The position numbers and the translations under genes are program-made. This document shows positions 1 to 11,762 of a stretch of DNA of 64,000 nt, piece by piece; within the stretch, counting starts at the first letter, position 1, and every line of letters starts with the position of its first letter. Origin of the DNA: Heliocybe sulcata (taxonomy: Eukaryota > Basidiomycota > Agaricomycetes > Gloeophyllales > Gloeophyllaceae); contig ML213509.1 in the NCBI GenBank assembly GCA_004369045.1, forward strand, positions 316,858 to 380,857. Direction: 5' to 3'. The notes under the pieces are model-generated. The model was given only the letters and a program-made list of their open reading frames with translations, searched no databases and had not been told where the DNA came from.

Positions 1-12
1 ACATGATCAGTC

Positions 13-50
13 CCGTCCCGGTCAAAGTACTCCGTCCCGGTCAAAGTACT
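13..50. repeat. Perfect tandem duplication of a 19-bp unit
   Basis: The unit ccgtcccggtcaaagtact occurs twice head to tail at 13-31 and 32-50. It sits at the very edge of the window, so the array may extend further left. No function can be assigned. Confidence 0.85.
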
Positions 51-1256
51 GCTGTCCCTCGGGCGGCCACTGCCGGATTCCCGGGCTGAAGTCAAATGCA
101 AGATCCAAAGGTCGGACCCGGAGAACTGCGTCTGCAAGAATGCCCGCACAGCCCAGTCATCTACATGGGTTGTAACATATCATAGTTGAATAGCCTGCAG
201 GCATATGCCAACACTCCTCTGAATCATCATGAATAAATTGACATTGACGTCCTTCACCTGTGTCTTAGACCCCGCTTTGGCCGGCCTATCGGCCGCCAAA
301 CCGAGGTTGATTGGGTCAATACCCTGACTTGTAGCCTTGAGCATGCTGATATAAATCCTTGTTCACCACAAGCTTGGGATTAAACTGACATGTCATTGAC
401 AATAAATATCCACATACTGTATTTGTGTAATGAGTTTCCCGACCTGAATGCATGATGATGATCAGGCAGCACTATCCAACTCGATCCACTGCTCCCGGCG
501 CAATGTACCTTTTCGGGACGCTAACGCCGAACTTGCCGGGATGAAGTGATCGAGTTACTGCGCCAAAACTGGTAATACCCCCTAAAAGCGAGTGTCAAAG
601 TGGAGCCCTATAGGCCTCTGCACCGAAAGGATAACCCGATTCCTAGGGAATCGGAACGACGCCCGCACACGCCTAAAGGGTCATCCAAATTATACAGGCC
701 CAGCTGCAAAGAGAACTTTGTGGGACCGTAAGGGGGAGAAGCGTGGCGGACCAAGCTAAACACAGAGTATATAGCCGAAGGCATTCTAACCAAATAATGT
801 AAGTACCCCTATTGAGCAAGTGTCAAAGTGGAGCGCCATAGGCCTCTGCACCGAAATGATAACCGATTCTAGGGAATCGGAACAAATAGACTAGCAATTC
901 TTCGAATTTCAATTCTGACAGACCTTGCTAGTCGCAAAGTAACCCTTCCTGGACTTACGAGCGCGGCGGGTAACGACAGGTTGACCTGTGGCTTCTGATG
1001 TCGACATCCCTCCGGCTCTGGCGTATACGCACTGTAGACGCAAAGCACAAGAATCTACTGCAGTCCGAAGTAACTGCTGTTGTGGCCATGTCGCTAAAGT
1101 TCTATCGGCATGATCCACTTCTTGAAGGGAGGGAAGCGCTTCTATGAGGGTCACTCCAGAGGTGCCCACACGCAGGTCCGAAGAATGGGTCCCAGTTATA
1201 ACGCACGATGAATACAGTTCCGTGCCTTAGACCGTTACAGTCAAAACATATTCCAC
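51..1256. other. Non-coding stretch with one pair of long direct repeats
   Basis: No open frame here has a recognisable product; the two minus-strand ORFs of 61 and 86 codons look like chance frames. The only structure I see is the direct-repeat pair listed separately (571-657 and 799-883). The last few hundred bases must hold the promoter of the Dabb gene starting at 1257, but I see no clear TATA element. Confidence 0.5.
571..883. repeat. Pair of ~86-bp imperfect direct repeats, each with a short palindrome
   Basis: Copies lie at 571-657 and 799-883, separated by about 140 bp. They differ at a handful of positions by substitution and small indel. Each ends in a palindromic core; in the first copy this is ccgattcctagggaatcgg at 636-654 (8-bp arms, 3-bp centre), and the second copy keeps the palindrome with one base lost. 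The arrangement could be a local duplication or the remains of a small non-autonomous element. I do not recognise the family. Confidence 0.8.
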
Positions 1257-1718
1257 ATGGTCGTCTATCACATAGGTACGCGAATATCTGTCCTCACGCG
1301 CCCAGCTGCAGATCCAACTCGGTTTAGTCCTCGTTAAATTCCAACCGGGCGTGACGGAGGAAACGAAGAAAGCATGGCGAGAGATGGCGAGCCAGCTTCC
1401 GTCTCAGGTACCCCAGATAAAGAAGCTGGAGCAGGGGAAGAAGATTCCGCACCCATTCGATGCTGGTTGGGAGGACGGTGAGTTCATAGAGGACATCGGA
1501 TAGGAGTGCTGAAGTGACAGCCTACCATAAGGTGTTGTCTTCCACTTCGACAATGAGGCGGATCTCAAGGCGTACTTTCCCCATCCCGACCATCAGGCCT
1601 ACCTAAAAGCCTGTGCAGCTATCCTTGCAGGTAATGCATGTTTATGCTCTGACAAGTGCACTGCTAACGTGGTACCATTTGTTGGGCAGACCGGATATGC
1701 TTCGACCTTGAAGTATAA
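1257..1718 (+). CDS. Stress-responsive alpha/beta-barrel (Dabb) domain protein
   Basis: This is a 98-aa protein built from four exons: 1257-1275, 1328-1477, 1532-1630 and 1690-1718. Introns are 52, 54 and 59 bp, all GT-AG, and every junction keeps frame. The product opens MVVYHIVLVKFQPGVTEE, carries the typical Dabb core with PSQVP and a W-x-x-G-x-V-F-H-F strand, then LKAYFPHPDHQAYLKACA, and ends FDLEV. Dabb proteins are small dimeric beta-barrels of the ferredoxin-like fold; some bind small hydrophobic ligands or act as cyclases, but the substrate here cannot be told. The length equals a single-domain family member. The first exon is only 19 bp, so simple ORF scanning misses the gene. It is convergent with the phospholipase D1 gene, whose stop lies 156 bp away. 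Confidence 0.85.
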
Positions 1719-1873
1719 ATCTTCGATTTTAGACAATGCGTGTATTAGGTAGTACAGTGAGTGTTTGGCTTATGAAGATTCCATGCAAAAATCCGGTAAA
1801 AACAAACGAATGAGAGTCCGCGTGCGCGAATATGTCCAAGATAGCCATTATTAGAGTCGTAATGTGGGTATCC

Positions 1874-4800
1874 TTAGTCGTAGATAGGCATAGGTAATAA
1901 CCTGTGAGTATAGGGTTAGAGGGACTTCCACGTGCGGTATGAGCCATCAAGACACACCTATCCGTATTAAACAAGAAATTATTGGCTATATCTTCACCCT
2001 CTAAGAAGCGAGTGGGATAAATCACTAGCAAAAGACGTCAGGTAACCGTCCAGCCGCAGCAAATATCAACACTCACCAAGATGGCCATTCAGTTCACCCA
2101 GCAACTTCTCCATCTCCTCCCGTTCCCACTTCTCAAACGGCTCGTCGCCCTTCGCAGGTTTCCGTGATTGCTGTTGCGGCGCGTCCTTCGTCGGGGTAGT
2201 AGCGGACGCCTGATTCTCAGACCCATCTCCGACTCGCGTCGCACTCCCTTCAGAGGTGCCATCTCCAGCGACATTGTTTGCTGTCTCCGTCGGAGGCCCG
2301 CCTTGATCGCCACCCAGAGCGTCGGCATCCCCAGCCTCAGAAGGCATCCTAGCAAGGGGCTCTGAGCTTTCTGTTTCCTTCACCTGTAAGCGTCATGAGC
2401 TGTCCCATCGTAATGATTCATCAACATAACGATGGAAACGCACAGGCTTGTTCAGCCTCTCGTGATGAGCGACGAACTCCTTGTATTGCTTCCAAGTTGT
2501 GACCATATCATCAGGTACGGCATGGAACACCTTGCGGTAAATCTCCGTCTACAGAAGGCCATTAGTTGTTCCGCATACCGGCAAGACACATGCACGACGA
2601 ACGTTATGAACAGCGGAGGCAACCCAGACGTTCTTCCAGAACTCGTCACGTATAGGATCCTCAAGGCCATCAGGATCGACCGAGGGTCTCGGAGTAGGCA
2701 ATGTCCACTTGCTGTTGAGCTGGGCAGTGAGATGTTGCCGCAGAATGGACCGTGCACTAGGGGCTTCTTTCTCTTCCTCATCAACATCGTCCTCGTTGCC
2801 AGAGGGCGCTGGCGGCCCATCGTCCTCTTTCGGTCCATGATGAGCCTCTGCGGGGGCACCATAGAGCTCTCCCTGGTCAACACGTGCTTGAGGCGGTTCG
2901 CCATCAGTGTCAGCCTTGTCCCCCTTGCCCTCTGTTTCCAAGACTTCCTTGATAGGTTTACCGTTTGCTTGGTTTTCCGGGGGCCTGCGTTCCATGATGG
3001 TCTGCTCTTCCAGGGTCGGCACCTCAGCACTAGCGAAACCACGTTCCTGTTGACCGTTTCTCGTGTATGTGGTACGCTCATTGTTCAGCTGCGCGTCGTT
3101 AGCAGTCGCGTCGAGCTGGCCAGTCTTCAGACCAAGTTTACGAAGCAGTCTAGCGGCGTCCTTGGAGTACGCTTCCTCCGTGCCATGAATAGCTGATTGG
3201 GGAGATAAGGCAGAGTATGCACGAGATAAAAAGCTCCCGCTGACCTTGTTCGACCTCGTCAATCGTATCGTGGATGAGACTACCTCGCTGTGGCTTCTTC
3301 AAATGAGTGAATGTTTTCTCGGTACCGTGTTCCTGCTCGGATTCCGGATCCCAGGCTTCCTGTTCATGCTCAGCCTTGACTGGTTCAGAAGCCATGAGGT
3401 CGTCTTCGTCCATCGCATCCACGTCCACGCCGAGGTGTTCCCGCATTAATCGGACGCGCAGCGTATGAGCGAAACGACCAACTTTGTACGGCTGGCCCGC
3501 CATAGTACTGAATCGTGCGTGAGTTACGTTTTGCAGACGTATGAAGGGGGCTTACCTGTCTATGAGATCCGTATCGCGAATGACGGCTGCTATCTCAGAG
3601 TCTCGGTCGCCTCGTTGAGAGCGTTCGTTGATGTTGGCGCTTCCAATTATCACCAGGCGATCGTCGACGATACAGACCTAATCCAGAGTTACTCTCTTGC
3701 CCTTCTACGTTGAGATCTCAATACGGACCTTTCCATGGATGTAGACCTAAACCAGAAAGCGTGAATACATAGCCGAGCAGGCATGGTAAAGAATCGTACC
3801 AGTTCCGTCGTGAGCACATCTCCACGCAGCTTAGCCCAGTTACGAAGGGAGAAGAAGCTAATATAGTCATCAGGCTATTCTTCCGTCAGCACAGGAGAGT
3901 AAACGGACGACGGGTTGCCGCTTACGTTGATATCTTCTTTGCGGAGTCGGGCGTATATAGAGTCTGGCCCGCGGAACATCGTCCTGTTCTGGCACTCTAG
4001 AATGATGCGTACCTAACGGAGGTGAGCCATCCGACTTGTCCAATCGTACTTGTTGAGTGAGTACTCACTGCACTGGCGTCGCTATGGTCCACGGGGAAAG
4101 AAAATCCTGGGAGCAAAGGGACCATTATACATGCCCTCCACGGTGTACCCTCTCGATGTGCGCGGATGATTCGATGAACAAGGGCATCTCCGATCTTGTT
4201 CTCTATCTTCACATCATTTACAGTGGTGCTGCAATCACATGAGTCTAAAGAGCCATTATCACGAGACACTCGTACTCACGACGTGATAAAAAACTGATTC
4301 TCGATGTAGACGAAGTGGTCCGACAATTGAATGGCTATAGAGCAGGGTGAAGCAAGCGCTCAAGATAAAATGGCATGACTGACCTTTCAAGTACGCGTTC
4401 TGAATGGAGCGCTCGATCCGACTTGGGGTTCCGAGCGACCACGGCCCTGCAGATCTGCAAATCTGCATCTCCAAAGTACCAGTCAAGCCTAGCTGCGTCA
4501 ACTCTCCTGGCCTGAACTCCGGAGGGGGAAGCAGGAAAGGCATCTCCCGGGAATGGTTCTGTTGCGATAGTTAGATGGGCACTTTCGACATTACGGATGA
4601 TCAACCTTAATCCTCAGTAGCCAGTTCCACCTAGGTGACGGATGAGTCACAAAATACACCCTCTGGATCGATATTCTCACCTCTGTACGAAGTGCCGCGC
4701 AAGATCTCTTGCCGGTTGCCCAACAACTTGCATACCCACATCGTGCCTGAACATACATTGATCAGTAAGAATCCAAGGAACTTGCCACGGAGTACTTACC

Positions 4801-7800
4801 AAGGCATTCGAGGTACTTTAGTCCGATCGTACATATCCTCGTCGGGTTTGTCCAATGTGTGGAAATCGCATATGCGAGCGTTGCTATAATCCTTGCCTAC
4901 GACATAACATTAGCTGGTAAATCTATGGTCTCTCCAAACGCATACCTGGCCAGATTTCAGTGCCGTCCTGGAATTCCGCATCATCCACGAGCACGTGCTG
5001 CGGGGTATCCCACCTAAGTAGGGGTCAAATTGTGTCGAGTATTTGATGTCCGTGGCTGCTGGCTCTCACCGTCCGAAGCACAAGTCAACACCGCCCATGA
5101 AGGCAATGGCTTGGTCGATAACGCACAACTTCTCGTGCTATCAAGCCAGTCAGAAACAGTAATCAAGGTATGCAGAGCACTCACGTGCGCCCAATAAAAT
5201 GTTCCTGTCTGGAAATGGGACGGAGATCGCTGCACCATGATGTTCGGATGCAGAGCCGTCAGCTTCTGCTTTGCGTAACTAGAAATGCGGTGAGCGATAC
5301 GTGTGAGCACAAGGCGACACTGGGCTCACTTGCTATCCGTCGGCGTTGTGCGACTCGATACCTCTTGGCTAGGCGCTCGTTATATCACACATATCAAATC
5401 GGATGCGCTGAACTCACTAAAGGATGACGTAAATCTTGACACCCTCTCTAGCCTTTCGCTCAAGGAGCTTGTCAAGACGATACTTGCCCATATGCGGCCG
5501 CCTCATCTGCAGCTCTACAGCACGCAAACAGATCAGTACGCTCACAACTCCAGTCAGTGGAGCACTGACCAGGGGATAGCCACCAATCATGAATATATAT
5601 GGTGTCCTTGGCCAGAAGGAGAGCTCGAGAGAGGTTCCACATGTAGTCACGCTAGGATGGACAGTTGAGCAATAGACCGCGGCAAGAACGGGAGACCTCA
5701 CTCCATCCACCAACCACTGCGCCGCCACGTTCAATCGGATCGGCGCAAAGCTATCAAACCGATTACTCCCTGTATAATGACAATGAGCAGCAGCCTTCTC
5801 TAGCCCCGCAATCCACTGCAGCATCTGCCTCTACGTCCAATACATGAGCATGCATACGCTTGCTTGTTGTACCAACGTACCTCATTCCGCGGATACAACT
5901 TCAGCCGCATCTGGCTATTCTCAATGTAAAATGTATGCTTCGAGACCTCATTGTCCTTCCTCTTCTTCCTCTTCTCCGCCTCCTTCGGGTCCGCAGGCGG
6001 CCTCAGCAAGTTGTCATTTACATCATGCGAGTCGGGGTCGATCAGGGGATTCGTATTCGTCGAGGGGTCGAGGATGGGCGTCTGCGATCTGGAGGAGGAG
6101 GATAACGATGACGAGGAGGAGCCAGAGGTGGTGGAGCCTGAGCGCGCCCGGCCGTTAGGGACGGAAGCTGCACGCGTACTTTGCTGATCCTGATCGTGAC
6201 CCTCCCCATTCTTCTGTCCTTCTGTGGGGTGATGGCCATGGTGATGATGGTGGTGGTGGTGCCCGATATGCAGCACCTTCGACATCCCCTTCTTGATCGT
6301 CCCAAAAACCGAGTGACGATCACCGTCACCATGACCATCGTCATGTTCTCTCTGCACCTTCTCCTTTACCCCACCAAACGACAACACATCGTCCATCTCC
6401 GTGCCTCCGTGCAAGAGATTGAATCCCTGCCTGTAATACCTCTTCGGCCGCTCAATCTTGAAGTCCGAATCGAAGCAGAAGACATCCCAAACATCCAGCT
6501 GCGATGTAAATTTAGTGGGCACATTTGTTCACTTCTATGCGTCATGCTTTGAGGAACTCACCTCCCCCTGCTCCTTCAGCACCACTAAATAACTCTCCCT
6601 CACTGCACACCACCGATGTTCCCTCCTCTCCTTCCAGCTTGCGCCCTTCCTCCCAAAGCCTCCGCCCCTTCCTCCTGCAGTCTCAATCCGGAGGTATCCC
6701 GCCTTGTACTGCGCCCCGCCCGACTGCGATAATGCGATACTGAGGGCACTGATCTCGAGGAAGCCCGCGAGGCGGTTCGCGGTCGGATGGAACATCTAGG
6801 ATAGACATGAAATCAGGGCAAGCGGAGTAGGTAAGGGAATGCGATAGGGACTCACGACTGCTCGGATGACACCAACGAGGTAGCTTTCGAGCGCCTGGCG
6901 CTGCATCCTCGCAAACTCTGCCCGCCCAACATCGTGTCCTTGCGTCCTCAGAAACTTAAAGTACGGGAGGCCTAATCAAGTTATTAGCGCCAATCTAGCT
7001 TCGCAATGCCGAGCTTACTTACTCGTCTTAGGGAAATCCGGCATGGTCTCCACATTCCGATTGTACGCATTCGAGAATGTGTAATGCGTATGCAAGCTCA
7101 CGAAATCCCTCAGCTGCCTATACACCACCCACCTTGCGGCTCCATTTGCATACTCGCACTCCACCCTAAATACAGCCTTGTGGCCATGCAGCGGGTGCAG
7201 CGAATCCGTGATGCGTATCTTCAAGCGGTGCAACAGCACCGGCACCCTGCGCTGATCCTTTTCGTCACGTTCGAACCACAGACGGAGCATCAGCGGCGCG
7301 AGTCCGGAAACCATGAGTTCATCCGTGATGTTGACGGTGTGCGGGGCGACGACCGAGGCTGCGGGGATGGCGTGCGCGCCGTGTTGAGAGGCGATGTTAG
7401 GCAGGAGGGAACGTAGGCGCCGCCAGGTGGGTGCGGAGGGACGGCGAGTATTGGGCTGTATGTCGTCCTTGATCTGGGGGAGAGATTGCGAGCGGGGGAC
7501 GTGTGAGCGAGGAGGGCGAGGTTCGGCTGGAGTGGTTTTCCGTTTCTCAGCTTTGTTGTCTTGCGAGTCTTGGGGTTGACTCCCTTGGCCGTTCTCGTCC
7601 GCTCTTCCGTCCTTCTTGGCGCTGGAGTCGGGTGCAGGTTCGTCCATGCGAGGGGAGTCCTGGATCCAGCTCTTGAAGTTGTTCCACCCCCCGTCAAAGA
7701 TATTACTATCCCGCCTTCGTTCCCGGTCCCTCTTCGAGAGGAGCTCGCGTTCCTTGTCCCGCTGCTCCGGGTCGTTGTAGTCAAGAGCACCTCTGAAATC

Positions 7801-8499
7801 GTCCTCTGGTCGAGGAGAGAAATAGCCGTCTTCCTCCGGTATACCGCTCTGCATTGTTCCCTGTAGCGATGGATCTCCGTCCTCCTGGCGCGAATTAACC
7901 CTTGAAGGCTGCCGAGAGTTCGGGAGCGAGAAATTGTATGACATCGAGCCTGGAGGGCCCGTCCTTGCCGATGGTGTGCCAGGGGGAGGATTCTTGAATG
8001 CAGATGGTGCACGCCTCCGCGTACTAGCCGCGCTTGAGCTGACAGAGTCCTTCTGCTTGTGGGCGTGTGTTGACAGGACAGGAGATCCTGGCTTGCTGAA
8101 TTCGCCTTCATGATGGCCACCTTGAGGTAATATCTGAGAAGGCCTGCGGGGACTCGTCGTGTGTGTGGAAGTGACAGGCGAGCCGGGGTAGCTGCCGTCC
8201 TCGAAACGGGTCGAGTTATTCGGATTGTTACGCTGGCTGCCTGGTATTGAGATCACAGAGGAGTTGCGTTCGTGGTCGGACGTGAAAGGTTTGGGTCCGT
8301 CATCGTGCACGGCCTGTCGATTGTACTCTCCTTGCTCTGTCTTGGACCTCGCGCCAGTGTGTTCTTCTATGCTCGGCTCTTCTGGCTTCGATACGCCATT
8401 CGTAGTGTTGTGGGACGAGTTTGCTCCGCCAACGTCCACGCCACTGCTGTGCTGCTCTGCCTTGACAGCGTCTCGGACAATGTCTGCTATGTTTGCCAT
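1874..8499 (-). CDS. Phospholipase D1 (PX-PH-HKD type, Spo14-like)
   Basis: This enzyme hydrolyses phosphatidylcholine to phosphatidic acid and choline at membranes. The protein starts [16 protein letters not shown] at 8499. It has about 330 disordered Ser/Pro-rich residues, then a PX domain (roughly 7020-7280) and a PH region (about 5800-6900). The first HKD motif ([20 protein letters not shown]) lies near 5068-5137, with its catalytic His codon at 5135-5137. The second reads [20 protein letters not shown] and its His codon is at 3735-3737; an intron splits it. The C-terminus [17 protein letters not shown] is followed by a small last exon ending LLPMPIYD and a TAA at 1874-1876, as expected for fungal PLD1. 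The gene has many short introns and exact internal boundaries were not all resolved. A His-rich tract interrupts the PH-to-HKD linker at 6229-6261. The SAP-domain gene diverges 396 bp upstream. Confidence 0.93.
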
Positions 8500-8895
8500 C
8501 GCGAGAGTGCAGAACTAGCAGTCAGACACCGCGTCGTCGTAGAGGTTGTAACAGCGACAGAGGAGAAGAATGCTTGGAATCTAATTCTCTGTAGCCATAT
8601 AAGAGTTTCGTGACGAGGCCGCCTCGACAACCCGATGACGTTGCTGGGGGAACACGTTGATACGATTCCTCGGTTCCTGGGCGCTTCTTGCGCTGCAAAT
8701 GCTGTACATGTGGCTGTGCGGACCTGTGACCATCAAGTTCCTGGTTCTGCTCTGTGAATATTCGCTAGGCTGTTACACTCCAGGAAGGAGAAGCAATCAG
8801 AGAATATTCGTGAAACGTGAGGCTTGAGGGTCTGTCTCTACGCTATCTCTAAACTAACACTCCAAACTAACACGACGAACACTAGTACTACTGCC
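8500..8895. promoter_or_regulatory. Shared divergent promoter region of PLD1 and the SAP-domain gene
   Basis: These 396 bp separate two divergent start codons and must carry both promoters. I see no convincing TATA box near either start. The stretch just before 8896 is rich in short ctaac/cactcc runs. No other feature is visible. Confidence 0.45.
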
Positions 8896-11762
8896 ATGGC
8901 TACTTCTACCAACGACTTGAACAAACTAACAGTCGCTCAGCTGAAAGCTATATGCAAGGAGAAAGGCATCTCTGGATATTCAAAACTGAACAAACCCGCG
9001 TTGCTCCAGAGGATAGTCGACTACAACAAGTCTACAGGTTCCGGGACTGCTTCTGCGACTCGTGCAATTGAACCGTCTCAGCTGTCGAATGGTGTTGTCC
9101 ATGACGATCTAGCCGAATCTAGTTTGTCATCGGCGACTGTCTCTGCATCAGAACATGCTGAACCTCACACTGTGCTGTACGTGCGATCTACGGGGTCGGT
9201 TCAGTTTCCCATCGCAGACTTTCTGATCACAAGGAAGCAGCCACCCTCCGGCACTTCTATCTACTGATACTCATGTCGTCGAAGAGCCCAGGAAGACAAC
9301 ATCTACACGCAAAGGTAGACGTTTAGTTTCTGAAGCTCTGTCTACGGCTCCTTTATCAGCAGGAATGCCGGGCGTTCCTCTGACTCCTGCTCAAGCATCT
9401 GGACTGGATCCTGCGCATACAACTGCCCCTCACTCAAGAACCATCGACCGTGCTCCTATTCCAGGGGAATTACCAGTCTTATCTCAGCCTCCACCTCCAG
9501 AGCGACGCAAGAAGCGGCCCATCACCTCTAACACCGAGATCTCCGCCCCACAAAGCAAGAAATCCAAGACGACAACCAACGCGCACGGCACTACGGAAGC
9601 AAAGGCTCTAACACCTCAATTAAAATCTCAGAATGTAATGGGACCTCCGTCTGTGCGATGTACAGAGTCTAGCCTTGCCCCGCCTGGATCCCTGAACACT
9701 CCGAACTCGAGTTCGATACCTCGGATCCCAAGTGAACACGGGGACACGGAGGCTAGGAATGCCGCTGGTACTCAGATGTCTCAGACAACAGTGAAAGCTA
9801 CTCCTAGTGCTGCTCAGACTCCTGGCCCCAGTGCCGCACTTATACCCATGCCTGAGTCGATGCAGGCCAGCGTTGACGGAGCCCAGGCTGCTGTTCCCAC
9901 TATACGACGCAGGACAAGACCGGTCGACTCAACCTTCGATACCTCCGGCACCCGGAGCAAGGAAGCTAGGAAGGCCACTGATACCACCGAACAGGAAGCT
10001 ACCGGACGGGAATCGACAGTTCGGAAAGCAACGGGACCTTTACCTACGTCATTATCGAAGAACTCTACTAAGTCTGCCCTCCCTTCTTCTGAACCGCCGC
10101 AGGCTCAGGCTAAGCGCATGGTCTCCGAAGCTAGGAAGGCTTCTCGTACTCAAGGCTCTGTCGTGCAGCCTTTGGAAATTCCTCACTCTGGTAAATTTCC
10201 TGCTGTATCTGGCTCCATAACTCCTTCAAGAGCCGCGCTAGCCATCGTGCAGGACAGATCCCAAGCTGTTGCACCCCAGTCTACCGAACAGGTCTCAGCC
10301 GTCAAGACTCTCCCACCAGCCCGAAAGTTCAAACCCTTAGTCTCGTGCAAAGCCGCTGTTCCATCTCTCCTCAGCCCTCAGCAACCTCGTCCAAGCGTCT
10401 CATCTCTCAACATTTCATCCGCGGAAGAACTCTTTCTTTTTGCCTCTACCCCTTACCCCATCCCCGCCTGCCCGCGCATAACCCTCCCCCCTTCCCTATC
10501 CCAGCGCAAACGCGTGCATATTTGGGCACTCTTCCTCTCCCTCGTGCCTTCCTCGTCTCTCCACACATGCACCCTCGTCTCAAAAATGTTTCGCTACGCC
10601 ATATACCTCTCTGCGCTGGCCATCCTCCAGCGCGATTTCCCGGGTAAGCGCCTGGAGCATGTATTGAGCAAGTACGCGAGGGAGGCGAAGATGACGAGTT
10701 TCTGGCCATACCTCCGCGAACGCCGTCGGGAACGGAGCCGGTGGGAGGACGCGTACCGCGAAAGCTTCCTGCCTGCTTTTTTCGAGGGAGCCCAGCCGAT
10801 CTCCGAGCGCATGTGGACGAGCCCCGAGGACGACAGGCAGACTGGTGTTGCGCTGCGCTTTGTCATGACGAGGCTCTGGTTCGCGATTTCCATAGGAAAG
10901 CTTCAGCCGAAATGGGGCATTGTGACATCGGCAGAGACGGTAGTGGACGACATCTGGATGGTGAAAGTGCAATACTCAACAAGTCCTGGTCACGAAGAGA
11001 CATTCTACATCCTTGAGCCAACCTGCGAGGTTATCGGGCGGCCCTCTCACAGCTCAGGCAGCAATCCCGAGAGCGGTGGACTCCCTGTCCGGGCGGACTG
11101 GTCTGCATATATCGACCGATTTCGATCTGGTGATGGCGCGAACGGAGGGAATTCAATCTTGAGCCGACTTCGCTGGGAAAACTATGAAGAATACGACGGA
11201 GGTATCAGCAAGCTGTGGCTTAACCGAATTGAGAGTGAAGGGGAGGTAGGCAGGGCGAAGCGCTTGGTGGCGCAGCGATACGTCCTTGCGTGCGTGGTGG
11301 CGAATAGGTGCGTATGTTAGTCGATGAGTGGCATTGGCTGATTATCTTCCTATTGCGGGATCAAGTATAAGCGGCCAATGGATGTCGTCTACGCAGATGG
11401 CACAAGATTTCGCGGGACTGAGCGCTGGCGGCACGGGCGGCCCAAGGCACGGCCAGACGCAAGTGAACCTATACCTTCCCTTGCAAGTCTCTCTTTGTTC
11501 TTTTCATCCTCCACTGACTCCTTCGGTTCGCCTTCATCCTCGCAGTCATCACCATGTCGAGTCCGTCCACTTCACTACCCCCGGCTCCAGCAGGCAGTCC
11601 ATTCACAGAGCCGTCGCTGTCGTCCAGACGCCTGCAAGAGAGTACTTCGTCCTGAGGGATAATGGTATGCAGATTGGGTGCGAGGAAGAGGGCGTAGGGG
11701 AGGTGTGGATGCAGGCGCTGGGGTGTGCAGCTTCAGGGGTGAAGAAGTGGAATGGGCAGTAG
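8896..11762 (+). CDS. SAP-domain protein with conserved C-terminal region of unknown function
   Basis: The start at 8896 lies in a strong ccATGg context. Residues about 10-43 form a SAP motif (LTVAQLKAICKEKGISGYSK), a helix-extension-helix fold that binds DNA, so a nuclear role is inferred. A 64-bp intron at 9177-9240 joins the first exon in frame to a long second exon. Residues of roughly 120-480 are low-complexity Pro/Ser/Thr/Lys-rich. From about 10450 a compact, Trp-rich region begins (LSKYAREAKMTSFWPYLRER, then VALRFVMTRLWFAISIG), predicted globular but not recognised. A second intron starts at 11308 (gtgcgt) with acceptor at 11365 or 11371. After it, the frame that stays open to 11762 ends VWMQALGCAASGVKKWNG. 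A competing frame also looks coding for about 100 bp, so an extra intron near 11487-11545 is possible and the 3' end is provisional. Confidence 0.7.

Noticed and set aside
2168-3713. Long plus-strand open frames opposite phospholipase D1
   Set aside because: They are antisense shadows; the minus strand carries the conserved enzyme, including the second HKD motif.
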